Part shown: positions 37,328 to 46,004 of the stretch, piece after piece
How positions within the stretch are numbered: position 1 is the first letter of the stretch
How the letters are laid out: every line of letters starts with the position of its first letter
From: Planctobacterium sp047947135
GTDB taxonomy: Bacteria; Pseudomonadota; Gammaproteobacteria; Enterobacterales; Alteromonadaceae
Reading direction: 5' to 3'
Assembly: GCA_047947135.1 (NCBI GenBank)
Contig: CP170457.1
Span: 3,596,001 to 3,660,000 of the forward strand
DNA length: 64,000 bases
Program-made: the position numbers and the translations under genes
The notes under the pieces: generated by a model
Databases searched by the model: none
What the model was told of the DNA's origin: nothing
The model's input: only the letters and a program-made list of their open reading frames with translations

Positions 37328-37685
37328 GTAACTTACCTGATAAGAATTCTGAGTTCCCAGAATAACAGTTATTTACACGCGTAAGGGAATTAAGATTTTT
37401 GACCTGTATTTCAGCTTGCTTATCTTCTTTCATACGACAATAAAACCCGATTATCTGAAAATAGAGATAATCCGGTTAGTTTATCTCTCTGATAAATACA
37501 AAATTTATTACATATTCAATTCTTACCTCCGCTCCTCTTTAAAAACACACAACAGGGCTCTATTGTTTAAGGGTTGGGCATGTTGATCTTTACTTGATCC
37601 CTCTGCGTGCCCAATAGTCGAACAAACAATCTAGTTTGTGATAATGCAATGGAACTCATCGAGAATGATTAAAAGTTGTTGATTT
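37328..37685. other. 358-bp intergenic region with an imperfect hairpin
   Basis: Divergent promoters of the lipase and PilZ genes should lie here. A 13-bp stem with one mismatch (37444-37456 with 37464-37476) is followed on the minus strand by GGGTTTTATTG, so it resembles a minus-strand terminator although no minus-strand gene ends here. A 7-bp inverted repeat (TTGGGCA at 37574, TGCCCAA at 37608) has a 27-base gap. No coding sequence is seen. A small RNA is possible but unsupported. Confidence 0.4.
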
Positions 37686-38411
37686 ATGGATGCAAAAACA
37701 ATTACGGGCGAACGCTACAAAATAAATTTGTCTGAACATTTTCGCATTGGGCAGCGAGTAAAAGTCGACTTTAAAAAGGCTCAATGCCATTTCTATACTG
37801 AGCTTGTTGGCTTTAGTTATGATCAGTATTTGCTGCTAAAGGCTCCAAATAGCAGCAAATACGCTGACATCATTCCGAAACTTACTACAAAGACGTCTTT
37901 TGTCATTCGAACGATCTTTGAAAATACCAATGGTGATTGCGTTGTTTTTAAAAGTGACTTATTGGGGAAGATCAGCAACCCGGAAGCCATTCTCATTTTT
38001 TCTTTTCCTGCAGAGGGGGTAACGCGACCACTTCGCAAAACCCCCAGAGTACCGATGAATGTTCATGCCGACATTATTGTGAACAATCCGGATCGAAAAA
38101 CCATACGCATCAAAGGTAGTCTGGTCGACTTGTCAGAGCATGGTTGTGGCTTTGAATTTTTCTCTGAACAGTATCGTCGTGTCAAACATGACCAGCTAAC
38201 CATTAAATTCATCCACCCAGATACAGAGCAGACGATACAAAAACATGTGAGCGTCAGGCACCAGCGGCGTTACGGAAACAAAATCGTGTTGGGTTTAGCC
38301 TACTCCTCACAACAAGAGCTTTTTGAAGAAAGTATCGAGCTGGATTACGAATCAGACTATCTCAATTACGATGAACCGCCTTTAAATCAAAGCATAAATC
38401 CTCTGTCTTAG
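37686..38411 (+). CDS. PilZ-domain c-di-GMP receptor (YcgR-like)
   Basis: A 241-residue protein in two halves: an N-terminal YcgR-type beta-barrel (about 1-105) and a C-terminal PilZ domain (113-235). The c-di-GMP-binding residues are present: Arg117 and Arg121 in RKTPR, and Asp148-x-Ser150-x-x-Gly153 in DLSEHG. Such proteins act as flagellar brakes or control surface attachment. No flagellar genes are nearby. The start ATG at 37686 is plausible. Confidence 0.88.
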   Translation: MDAKTITGERYKINLSEHFRIGQRVKVDFKKAQCHFYTELVGFSYDQYLLLKAPNSSKYADIIPKLTTKTSFVIRTIFENTNGDCVVFKSDLLGKISNPEAILIFSFPAEGVTRPLRKTPRVPMNVHADIIVNNPDRKTIRIKGSLVDLSEHGCGFEFFSEQYRRVKHDQLTIKFIHPDTEQTIQKHVSVRHQRRYGNKIVLGLAYSSQQELFEESIELDYESDYLNYDEPPLNQSINPLS

Positions 38412-38544
38412 TTGTCTCGAAATCCACAACTAGTGCATGCGTTTACAAGTGGACTGTTGCTCATCGCAATAAAAAACTACGCAAAATCAACGTTTTTCTG
38501 CAACACTTAGCGATAAAACAGTAGTAAAAATAAACTATGCGCTT

Positions 38545-39126
38545 ATGTATGTACTTAGATTGAACCAAAGCTCCATGCCATTAGGCTGGATCAGTATTGA
38601 AGAAGCCTGTAAGCATTATTGCTTAGGCAATGTTCTGTTTGAGCTGGGAGATTTCAAACGCACACTCAATGGTGGGTTCAATAATCAGGGACTACAAAGT
38701 CATGTTGAAATTGCCTCTATTATTGGCTGTAAAGGCCGCGTCGTACATAAAAACAGCACGGTGCCATTGCTCAATCGTTGGCTGTTTGTCCGTGATGAGC
38801 ATACTTGTTTATATTGCGGTAAAAAGTTCCCAAACAGTCAGTTAACCTTCGATCACATTATTCCACGCTCACGAGGTGGTAAGCGTACCTGGACCAACGC
38901 CGCAACTTCATGCAAAAGGTGCAATGTTTTGAAGGGAGCCAGAACCCCCGAAGAGGCAGGTATGGAATTATTAGCCGTACCTTTTAAACCTAACCCTTAT
39001 GAACAATTATTCTTGCGCAATAATAAGATTCTAAGGGATCAGGTGAATTATCTAAGTGGCCAATTCTCCGCTAAACGCGACTGGCTGGCTAACAGTATCA
39101 TTCAGGATGATCCCAAAGTTGCCTGA
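38545..39126 (+). CDS. HNH endonuclease domain protein
   Basis: The 193-residue protein has a Cys4-type HNH motif: CLYCGKKF (two Cys), LTFDHIIPRSRGG (the catalytic His of DH), and CKRCNVLKG. It belongs to a family widespread and single-copy in gammaproteobacteria, with an N-terminal LRLNQSSMPLGWISIEEA, and is not linked to phage genes here. A DNA-processing or repair role is assumed; function is unknown. Confidence 0.86.
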   Translation: MYVLRLNQSSMPLGWISIEEACKHYCLGNVLFELGDFKRTLNGGFNNQGLQSHVEIASIIGCKGRVVHKNSTVPLLNRWLFVRDEHTCLYCGKKFPNSQLTFDHIIPRSRGGKRTWTNAATSCKRCNVLKGARTPEEAGMELLAVPFKPNPYEQLFLRNNKILRDQVNYLSGQFSAKRDWLANSIIQDDPKVA

Positions 39127-39196
39127 TACAAATACAGACTATAATGATCTGATAACGATACCTGCCGTTTAAACAACACAATACTGGAGATGAATC

Positions 39197-39445
39197 ATGA
39201 ATCTGCACATTAAATCACTGGAAGGTGGAATTTATCTGGCATCCATCGAAGACGGTGAACGAAATTACTATGTCTATGATGAACAAAACAAACCGAAACG
39301 GTTCAATAGTCTGAATGAAATTAAAGAATTTTTGAGCCACGACAAATTTGAAAAAGTGTGGCTGGAACAGGAAACACCGTACGATGAAATGTGCGGATTA
39401 GCAGAAGATATAGAGAAACTAAAAATGGAAATAGAGTGGCATTGA
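39197..39445 (+). CDS. DUF6482 family protein
   Basis: A small acidic 82-residue protein with a SLEGGIYLASIEDG start and the conserved end YDEMCGLAEDIEKLKMEI. This matches the DUF6482 family seen in Pseudomonas, Shewanella and relatives. GGAGATG precedes the ATG. Function unknown. Confidence 0.68.
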   Translation: MNLHIKSLEGGIYLASIEDGERNYYVYDEQNKPKRFNSLNEIKEFLSHDKFEKVWLEQETPYDEMCGLAEDIEKLKMEIEWH

Positions 39446-39465
39446 ACCATCTAACATGGTGACTT

Positions 39466-40227
39466 TTATGCAGGGATGCCACTATGAAACCGCAGTTGCT
39501 CGTCTGGCCCGTTAATGAGCTCTGCTTCAATTTTTCCAAAATAGGTAATTCGCTCACTGATATCAGCACCGCTGATTTTTTCAGCCAGGGTCAGATAGTC
39601 CTGAAAGTGGCGGGCTTCTGAGCGCAACAAGCTGGTATAAAACTGTGCAAGTTCTGGATCCACGAACGCTGCCAGGCAGGCAAATCGCTCACAGGAGCGG
39701 GCCTCGATATACGCGCCACAAATTAGCTTGTCAATTAATGTAGCTGGCTCATGGGTTCTGACTTCGGACATTAACCCTCTGGCGTAACGGCTGGCAGTTA
39801 AATTTTCATAAGCCACGCCTCGACTTGTCATGATGTCACACACCTGCTGGAAATGATGCAATTCTTCTTTGATCAGCAACACCATTTTATCCACTAACTC
39901 ATCACCGTGGGTAAAGTCCGATTTACTTACCAGCTTTTTAGATAACCCTTTGTAATCACTGAAGTCCCCAACGCCTTTTTTACGATAGACAAAATCCTCG
40001 TAGGGTTTTAACCAAGCCAGTAGTGCTTCACCACTTTCCTGTGTCACCGCATAACGGCGCATCAGCCACATCGCGGTTTGGGCGGCTTTTAATTCACAAT
40101 TGGCATGGTCGATTAACAGCGTGGTTAAATTCTCAGGTTTTCTGGCCTTATCGATCCAATTTTGTGAGGTTGAGCATTGGAGGAATTTTCTTATAGGTGA
40201 AAGTAACACTGAATAATTCAAAAACAT
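39466..40227 (-). CDS. miaE: tRNA-(ms2io6A) hydroxylase
   Basis: MiaE is a non-haem di-iron monooxygenase that hydroxylates the isopentenyl side chain of ms2i6A37 in tRNA. The 253-residue four-helix protein contains the iron ligands in HANCELKAAQ, KEELHHFQQV, EARSCERFA and SEARHFQDYL. It is complete. Its first 43 codons lie upstream of a 20-bp sequence (40094-40113) that is repeated at 40968-40987, inside a second, relic miaE 5' end, with a parDE pair in between. I infer that the present 5' end arrived with the inserted DNA. Confidence 0.93.
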   Translation of the reverse strand: MFLNYSVLLSPIRKFLQCSTSQNWIDKARKPENLTTLLIDHANCELKAAQTAMWLMRRYAVTQESGEALLAWLKPYEDFVYRKKGVGDFSDYKGLSKKLVSKSDFTHGDELVDKMVLLIKEELHHFQQVCDIMTSRGVAYENLTASRYARGLMSEVRTHEPATLIDKLICGAYIEARSCERFACLAAFVDPELAQFYTSLLRSEARHFQDYLTLAEKISGADISERITYFGKIEAELINGPDEQLRFHSGIPA

Positions 40228-40247
40228 TTCCAGAGTGAATTTAAAAG

Positions 40248-40538
40248 TTAAAGATGAAGACTCGGTAGCATACGCTCATGAAGAATTCGGATAATCGCAA
40301 TACCATAATCAGTTATTTTAAAATAGATTACATGCTTACCCTCCCTACAAAATCGATACCCTACTCTTATATGGTCACATGAAATTGCCAGTTTTGTAGA
40401 ATTCGTCAGAGAATCAAATGCTGAAAACAAACTATCGATATATTGATCGGCTTTCACTTGACCCCATTGTTGAAATGAATAAATCCAAATTGCTTCCAAA
40501 TCTTGCTCTGCTTTTGGTGCAAGACGAAATTCAGGCAT
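40248..40538 (-). CDS. parE: ParE-type toxin
   Basis: From the ATG at 40538 the protein is 96 residues. It starts MPEFRLAPKAEQDLEAIWIY, a classic ParE/RelE helix pair, and continues to GYRFCREGKHVIYFKI and IAIIRILHERM, the ParE C-terminal strands. ParE toxins poison DNA gyrase. Its start overlaps the antitoxin gene by 8 bases. A longer frame to 40595 runs inside the antitoxin and is not favoured. Confidence 0.9.
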   Translation of the reverse strand: MPEFRLAPKAEQDLEAIWIYSFQQWGQVKADQYIDSLFSAFDSLTNSTKLAISCDHIRVGYRFCREGKHVIYFKITDYGIAIIRILHERMLPSLHL

Positions 40539-40776
40539 GTTTTGACGCCATTCTTTGTTTGAATTCACTAGCATTGAGTGGTTTCGCGTCGCCACTCTCC
40601 TCGCCTTCTATAAGCGCTTTTCGTATAGCATCATTGTAACTATTGAGTTCCTGGTCTTGACGAAGCAATGCACGAATATATTCACTATCATTTGTGTAAC
40701 GTCCAGACTGAATTTGGCTTTTTATCCATTCATCTTGTTGCTCTGTAACCGTAATGGTCTTACGCGTAGTAGACAT
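40531..40776 (-). CDS. parD: ParD-type antitoxin
   Basis: The 81-residue protein has an N-terminal ribbon-helix-helix (TRKTITVTEQQDEWIKSQIQ; SGRYTNDSEYIRALLR) and a C-terminal tail that would bind ParE, as in the CC2985 group of ParD. It precedes parE and overlaps it by 8 bases. It should repress its own promoter; a TATGA-TATTT-TCATA inverted repeat lies 15 bases upstream. Confidence 0.9.
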   Translation of the reverse strand: MSTTRKTITVTEQQDEWIKSQIQSGRYTNDSEYIRALLRQDQELNSYNDAIRKALIEGEESGDAKPLNASEFKQRMASKHA

Positions 40777-40790
40777 AATAGCCCCATAAA

Positions 40791-40805
40791 TATGATATTT
40801 TCATA
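40791..40805. promoter_or_regulatory. Putative ParD operator
   Basis: An inverted repeat TATGA/TCATA with a 5-base centre lies just upstream of the parD start, where an autorepressing ParD would bind. Seen by eye; binding is inferred. Confidence 0.4.
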
Positions 40806-40958
40806 CTATTGAAGATATTATTGGTCTGTTTTATGAATAAATCAATAAATTCGCCGGATGTGGTATCAAGTTTGTTCGGAATTTTGAACAAACAATACCT
40901 TTTAAAACGGGCATTAAAATTTTGCTGTATTTTATAATAATTATGGTTGCACACTTAT

Positions 40959-41092
40959 GCATTTAGCTCACAATTGGCATGGTCGATGATAAACCTCGAA
41001 AAATGTTCAGGCTGTTTAGCATGATCAATCCAGCGCTCTGGTGTGCGGCAGTGTTAAAAAATATAGATGGACTGTAGCAGGCTTTCGGTCAC
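40959..41092 (-). pseudogene. miaE: Relic of a miaE 5' end (about 44 codons)
   Basis: Read on the minus strand from GTG at 41092, the frame gives VTESLLQSIYIF, a stop (TAA), then HCRTPERWIDHAKQPEHFSR and FIIDHANCELNA before it ends. This aligns without gaps to residues 8-50 of the intact MiaE (LLSPIRKFLQC-STSQNWIDKARKPENLTT-LLIDHANCELKA), with clear divergence. The internal stop is at a position where MiaE has Leu and may be a TTA-to-TAA change. The relic ends exactly where the 20-bp repeat with intact miaE lies. It is not functional. Confidence 0.85.
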
Positions 41093-41250
41093 GAATGTTC
41101 AGTTAAAGCAGCAAAGGTCGCCGGGCATTTTACGCTTGCATCTGACAATGTAAAAATTAATTTCGCAAAACTTGTTGACGATATGACTGAGTTTTTAGAC
41201 ACTCAGCATCCGTTAACATTTTATTTACGTTTTGCTAACAGAGTTTTTAT

Positions 41251-41841
41251 ATGATTTTGAATCATTTGTGGGGGATTTATGCTCACCCCAAAGAAGAATG
41301 GGTGTGTATTGAGAAGCGCCACGAAAGTCTGAAGTTCAGTCTTTCACATATCCTGATTATTACCCTGATACCTGCCGTGATGGCATATTATTCCGCCACC
41401 CATTTGGGTTGGAGTATCGGTGTCGGCGACAGAATATTTTTGACACCTTTACAATCACTGGAAATGGCCATTGCCATCTACACGGTCTTAGTAGGTGGTA
41501 TATTTCTGCTGACTTATATTATTCATCAGGTTGCAAAATACTATGATTCAAAGCCAGATGTGCCGCAGTCGCTGGAGTTGGCTTCTTACACCGCAACACC
41601 TCTGTTTATGTCAGGATTAGCGGCCTTTTACCCAGAACTTTGGTTCTTCTTCATTATTAGCATGGCAGGATTAACCTACTCCATCTACTTATTGTATGTC
41701 GGTACACCAATCATAATGAAGATACCGGAGGAAGAAGGATTCGTTTACGCCAGTACGGTCATGACAGCAGGCATTATTTTATTAGTCGCGTCAATGATTG
41801 CCGCTGTCATAATTTGGGGATGGTTATTCTCTCCAATATAA
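41251..41841 (+). CDS. Yip1-family inner membrane protein
   Basis: The 196-residue protein begins MILNHLWGIYAHPKEEWVCI, typical of bacterial Yip1 (DUF1282) proteins, and has five predicted membrane segments (about 32-48, 68-92, 116-150, 168-190 among them). Function is unknown. Its stop is 7 bases from the convergent serB stop. Confidence 0.85.
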   Translation: MILNHLWGIYAHPKEEWVCIEKRHESLKFSLSHILIITLIPAVMAYYSATHLGWSIGVGDRIFLTPLQSLEMAIAIYTVLVGGIFLLTYIIHQVAKYYDSKPDVPQSLELASYTATPLFMSGLAAFYPELWFFFIISMAGLTYSIYLLYVGTPIIMKIPEEEGFVYASTVMTAGIILLVASMIAAVIIWGWLFSPI

Positions 41842-41848
41842 ACGCTTT

Positions 41849-42910
41849 TTAGCTCAAATAGGCCAGCACCGTATCCAGACCACCGAACTGCACGGCACAA
41901 TCAGCCTTAGCGCGCACCAAGGGCTTGGCATGGAACGCGACGCCTAAATTGGCAGCATTCATCATGGTTAAATCGTTGGCTCCATCACCGATGGTAATAG
42001 TTTGCTGTCTTTCAATGCCGTATTTGGACATCAGCAACTCCAGTGTTTCGGCTTTAACAGCCGCATCCACGACATTACCTGACACTTTGCCAGTTAACTT
42101 TCCATTGGAAATTTCCAGTGTATTCGACACGGCATAGTCCAGTGACAGACGTTCTTTTAGATAATCCGCAAAGTAGGTAAAGCCACCTGATGCGATAGCC
42201 AGGATCCAGCCTCGCGCCTTCAGCTCAGTCAGCAACGTTGTTAAACCTGGCATTAGTGGTAAGCGATCGCGGATCCCCTGCAGCAAACTTACGTCTATAC
42301 CCTGCAAGCAAGCGACCCTTTTATGCAAGCTTTCAGCAAAGTCTAACTTCCCCTGCATGGCTAACTCTGTGACACTGGCCACCTGTTCACCGATATCTGC
42401 CAATCGAGCAATTTCATCAATACACTCCACCTGGATAACCGTGCTATCCATATCCATCAAGACAATCCCCGGCTTGTTCATATCAGGCAAGGACGACAGC
42501 AAGGCAATGTCTAACTGGTATTGCTGGCTCAACTGATCAAGAAAATCGTTGCCGCCCGCAATTTCACCGGAAGAAACAGCAATTTTGGCAACACCGGAAC
42601 GATGGCTGGCTGCTAATTTGATGTCGCCTAATTCAGCGACCTCACTAAACGCCTGATAAACCTGCCAGACTTTTTCCAGATTCATACTTTCTGTTGTGAT
42701 GACGACAGTAAACGAACTGTCTTTATCAACCCTTGTACTTGCACATTGTTGCCATGATAAATCTCCGGCTTGATCTTCTACCAAAGTCGGTTGCTCAACG
42801 ACGGTGAGTTTTTCCCGGGTAAGCTCGGTTATTACCGTATTGTTGCGGCAAAGCGCATGAAACAGTGTGGCATTGAAAAATTGAGAAGGTGACAAGCTGG
42901 CAAAAAACAA
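41849..42910 (-). CDS. serB: Phosphoserine phosphatase
   Basis: SerB performs the last step of serine synthesis. The 353-residue HAD protein has the nucleophile motif VLMDMDSTVIQVECIDEIA (Asp153, Asp155), the motif II region ILAIASGGFTYFA, and GDGANDLTMMNAANLGVAFHAKP as motif IV. The N-terminal 140 residues are the usual regulatory extension. It is divergent from the ahpA-like gene, as in E. coli. Confidence 0.97.
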   Translation of the reverse strand: MFFASLSPSQFFNATLFHALCRNNTVITELTREKLTVVEQPTLVEDQAGDLSWQQCASTRVDKDSSFTVVITTESMNLEKVWQVYQAFSEVAELGDIKLAASHRSGVAKIAVSSGEIAGGNDFLDQLSQQYQLDIALLSSLPDMNKPGIVLMDMDSTVIQVECIDEIARLADIGEQVASVTELAMQGKLDFAESLHKRVACLQGIDVSLLQGIRDRLPLMPGLTTLLTELKARGWILAIASGGFTYFADYLKERLSLDYAVSNTLEISNGKLTGKVSGNVVDAAVKAETLELLMSKYGIERQQTITIGDGANDLTMMNAANLGVAFHAKPLVRAKADCAVQFGGLDTVLAYLS

Positions 42911-43026
42911 TCGACTATCCTTGCTGTTAACATTACTAAAATTGTAACCTTGTCAGTCATAAAATGATATTGTCTTGATGTATCGGTCTGATTACTTTAA
43001 GTAATAAGAAATAATAAGGGTGCGTT

Positions 43027-43647
43027 TTGCAGACTACATCTTTACTCGACATTATTGCCGGTGAGCAAAGTCCGGGAAAAGTGTATAGACGCTTAGTCTA
43101 TTTGGCACTGGTATTGGTTGTCGTCACAACGCTTGCAACCCTGTTTATAAATACCAATCAGTCCATCAATCAAACGTTGTCGAGTTTTTCCAAAGGTTTG
43201 GGCAGAGATATTGCGCAGCAATACAGCGCGTTGCTGGCTGACTCAGTTGCGACGAAAAACCCGGAGCAAGCCACCCTGTTTATGCAAAGTCTGGTGCAGC
43301 AGTCCCATATACTGTCAGCTAAAGTATTTGATAAATACGGTCAGGCGTTTGTAGCAGAGCCACAACAGCAAGATCTGGTCGCACTGCACCAATCACCTCA
43401 ATCCCGGCAGAAGCTGACCTTTATTCAACCGGTAAATCATGATGGTAACCATGTTGGCTATCTGCGTATTATTTTCGATCATGGCAAAATTGAAGAACAT
43501 CAGCGACAACTGAACTCCGTTTATGTGTTGCAGACGCAATTGTTGATGGTGCTAAGTGCACTCATTACGGGACTTGTCATTCGCAAATTTTATGTGTGGC
43601 GACTGCGGCGTTTTTATGTCCGTAAAAAGCACAAAAATATGTTGTGA
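43027..43647 (+). CDS. ahpA: AhpA/Smp-like membrane protein
   Basis: The 206-residue protein has an N-terminal helix (LVYLALVLVVVTTLATLFI, about 27-45), a periplasmic domain of about 125 residues, and a C-terminal helix (LLMVLSALITGLVIRKF) with a basic tail. This is the layout of E. coli Smp/YtjB (AhpA), which is adjacent to and divergent from serB. The start is TTG at 43027, supported by AAGGG with a 7-base spacer; there is no suitable ATG. Function is poorly known. Confidence 0.85.
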   Translation: MQTTSLLDIIAGEQSPGKVYRRLVYLALVLVVVTTLATLFINTNQSINQTLSSFSKGLGRDIAQQYSALLADSVATKNPEQATLFMQSLVQQSHILSAKVFDKYGQAFVAEPQQQDLVALHQSPQSRQKLTFIQPVNHDGNHVGYLRIIFDHGKIEEHQRQLNSVYVLQTQLLMVLSALITGLVIRKFYVWRLRRFYVRKKHKNML

Positions 43648-43663
43648 TAAAAGGCGCTTATAT

Positions 43664-44443
43664 TCAATTCTGAATCCCGAATAATTGCTTAAAATTATGG
43701 GTTGTTGTGGTAACGACCTGTTCTGTAGATGTGGATAGCAATTCTGCCAGCGCCCTTGCAATCAACGGCAATCGCTGTGGTTCATTGCGTTGCCCCTGAA
43801 ATCCGCAAATGGGCATGTCCGGCGCATCGGTTTCCAGCAGCAGATTCTGTAGGCCGACACTTGCAATTGCGGTTTTGGTCTTGTTCGCTCTGGCATAGGT
43901 AATTGTCCCCCCGATGCCAAGATAAAAGCCCAAATCAACATACTGTTTGGCAATCTCTTGGCTGCCAGAGAACGCATGGATGACACCGCCAAAAGGAAAC
44001 TGATATTTTTTCAGATATGCCAGAATGTCATGATGGGATTTTCGGTGATGAATAATGACCGGTAATGACAGCGATTTTGCCAACTGCAATTGCCATTCAA
44101 ATATCTGGGTTTGTAATTGCCGATCAACTTCAATGCCGTAGTCTAAACCAATCTCGCCAATGGCGACGGGAGCAAATGTTTTTGTATCGAGCTGCTGTTC
44201 AACAAATCTTTGCAGGCTGGACAATTCAGCAATGCTTTTCGCCTCAAGAAAATAAGGATGCAGGCCAAAGGCAAGATAGATATTAGGAAAATGCTGGGCA
44301 ACACGTATTTGACGCTGAAAAAAAGTGCTCTTAACACCCGGTATCAAAATACCGGATATGCCATTTGCTGCTGCCTGGCCGAATTGTGCATCTCGGTCAT
44401 GATCAAAGTCCGGAAAATCAAAATGGCAGTGACTGTCTATCAT
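43664..44443 (-). CDS. TatD-family metal-dependent hydrolase
   Basis: The 259-residue TIM-barrel protein begins MIDSHCHFDFPDFD, the His-x-His metal site, followed by GEIGLDYG, VIIHHRKSH and LLLETDAPDMP, the conserved TatD motifs. TatD-type enzymes are 3'-5' exonucleases or deacylases. It lies 7 bases downstream of pdxH, so probably in the same transcript. Paralogues (TatD, YcfH, YjjV) cannot be separated with certainty, so no symbol is given. Confidence 0.93.
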   Translation of the reverse strand: MIDSHCHFDFPDFDHDRDAQFGQAAANGISGILIPGVKSTFFQRQIRVAQHFPNIYLAFGLHPYFLEAKSIAELSSLQRFVEQQLDTKTFAPVAIGEIGLDYGIEVDRQLQTQIFEWQLQLAKSLSLPVIIHHRKSHHDILAYLKKYQFPFGGVIHAFSGSQEIAKQYVDLGFYLGIGGTITYARANKTKTAIASVGLQNLLLETDAPDMPICGFQGQRNEPQRLPLIARALAELLSTSTEQVVTTTTHNFKQLFGIQN

Positions 44444-44450
44444 CTCGGCG

Positions 44451-45092
44451 TCAGGGCATTAAGCGCTGTATTTGCCAGTCTCCGTTTGGCTGTTTCTGAT
44501 AAACAAAGCGATCATGCAAGCGATCCTTTCCACCTTGCCAGAACTCAATTTCGTGAGGTATAACCCGATAACCACCCCAAAATTTAGGTAAACTCATCTC
44601 CCCTTCAGCAAAGCGCTGTTTGACCTCGTCAAGCTTTTGCATCAACATTTGACGGGTTGATATCGGTTTACTTTGTTGTGACGCCCAGGCCGCGAGTTGA
44701 CTGCCTTTGGGACGACTCAAAAAGTATTTCGCTGCTTCTGCTGTGGTCACTTTAGTTGCTTCACCGCATACTTTTACCTGACGCTCCATGACGTGCCAGG
44801 GAAAATGCAGGCTTATTCTGGGATTGAGGTTTAGTTCGTTGGCTTTTCGACTTTCCAGATTGGTATAAAAAACGAATCCAGACTGTGAGACATCTTTTAA
44901 CAGCACAATACGTTGTGACGGTTGCCCCGTGGCATCGACGGTCGCCACAGTCATCGCGGTTGGATCTTTAATTTCGGCTTTGATTGCATCCTGCAACCAG
45001 ATTTCAAATTGTTCGAAAGGGTCAGGTTTTAACTTGTCGAAATCCAACGTGTCCAATATATAATCTCGTCTGAGATGGCTCACATCAGTCAT
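44451..45092 (-). CDS. pdxH: Pyridoxamine 5'-phosphate oxidase
   Basis: PdxH makes pyridoxal 5'-phosphate with FMN and oxygen. The 213-residue protein has QRIVLLKDVSQSGFVFYTN, ESRKANELNLNPRISLHFPWH and the C-terminal EFWQGGKDRLHDRFVY, all family hallmarks. It lies 12 bases downstream of era, where recO would be expected in many gammaproteobacteria. Confidence 0.97.
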   Translation of the reverse strand: MTDVSHLRRDYILDTLDFDKLKPDPFEQFEIWLQDAIKAEIKDPTAMTVATVDATGQPSQRIVLLKDVSQSGFVFYTNLESRKANELNLNPRISLHFPWHVMERQVKVCGEATKVTTAEAAKYFLSRPKGSQLAAWASQQSKPISTRQMLMQKLDEVKQRFAEGEMSLPKFWGGYRVIPHEIEFWQGGKDRLHDRFVYQKQPNGDWQIQRLMP

Positions 45093-45104
45093 CTTTCGCT
45101 CCTG

Positions 45105-46004
45105 TTAATAATCCTCGTCATATCCGAGGCTGCGTAGGGCTCGCTCATCATCAGCCCAACCTGACTTAACTTTAACCCAAAGTTCCAAAAACACTTTGTT
45201 ATCGAACAAATTTTCCATATCCTGTCGCGCTTCAGTACCGATCCGCTTCAAGTGACTACCGTTTTTCCCAATCACCATTCGTTTTTGCGAGTCCCGCTCC
45301 ACAAGTATAAGGCCATTAATCTGAAACACGCCATTCTCGGCCATCTTGAACTGCTCTATCTCGACAGTTACCGAATATGGCAACTCATCACCGGTCAACC
45401 TCATCAGCTTTTCCCGAATGATTTCGGCTGCCAGAAAGCGCTGAGAGCGATCGGTAACGTAATCTTCCGGAAAGTAAAATTCTGACGCCGGCAACACTTC
45501 AAAAACTTCTTTTCGTAACTCTTCGACATTACTGCCCTGCTTCGCAGATACTGGCACAATTTTTTCGAAACGGTGCAAATCTGACAACCACTTTAGGTGT
45601 GGCAACAAGGTATCTCTTTCTTTTACTTTGTCTGTTTTATTTACGATCAACCAACATGGTTGTGATTGCTGTTTTATTTTGTCCAGTACGTGTTGGTCAT
45701 CTTCATTCCAACGGGTACCTTCAACAACCATCAGCACGAGACAAACCTCACCTATGGAACTGGACGCGGCGCGATTCATTAAGCGATTAATGGCGCGCTT
45801 CTCTTCTTTGTGCAGGCCCGGTGTGTCGACATAAACAGCCTGATACTGAGCTTCTGTATCAATGCCTAAAATTCGGTGGCGTGTAGTTTGGGGCTTTCTT
45901 GAGGTAATACTGACCTTTTGACCAAGAAGCTTGTTGAGCAACGTTGATTTACCGACGTTTGGACGCCCTACAATGGCGACCATTCCACAATATTGCTCAG
46001 TCAA
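45105..46004 (-). CDS. era: GTPase Era
   Basis: Era binds 16S rRNA and aids 30S assembly. The 299-residue protein has the G1 motif GRPNVGKSTLLNKL, G2 around TTRHRILG, G3 DTPGLH, G4 NKTD and a C-terminal KH domain with MVIGKNGSHLKRIGTEARQD. It overlaps the end of rnc by 8 bases, the conserved rnc-era coupling. Confidence 0.98.
   Translation of the reverse strand: MTEQYCGMVAIVGRPNVGKSTLLNKLLGQKVSITSRKPQTTRHRILGIDTEAQYQAVYVDTPGLHKEEKRAINRLMNRAASSSIGEVCLVLMVVEGTRWNEDDQHVLDKIKQQSQPCWLIVNKTDKVKERDTLLPHLKWLSDLHRFEKIVPVSAKQGSNVEELRKEVFEVLPASEFYFPEDYVTDRSQRFLAAEIIREKLMRLTGDELPYSVTVEIEQFKMAENGVFQINGLILVERDSQKRMVIGKNGSHLKRIGTEARQDMENLFDNKVFLELWVKVKSGWADDERALRSLGYDEDY

Larger units (their letters stand above)
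40094..40987 (-). other. Insertion unit carrying parDE and a replacement miaE 5' end
   Basis: The sequence TCACAATTGGCATGGTCGAT is identical at 40094-40113 (within intact miaE) and 40968-40987 (within the miaE relic), 874 bases apart. Between them lie the first codons of the intact miaE, parE and parD. Excision between the repeats would rejoin the old miaE 5' end to the body of the gene. No recombinase is encoded, so the unit is either moved in trans or was acquired by homologous recombination. Confidence 0.6.

Noticed and set aside
40094..40987. Complete integron cassette or IS
   Set aside because: No attC-like site, integrase or terminal inverted repeats are seen; only the 20-bp direct repeat in miaE.
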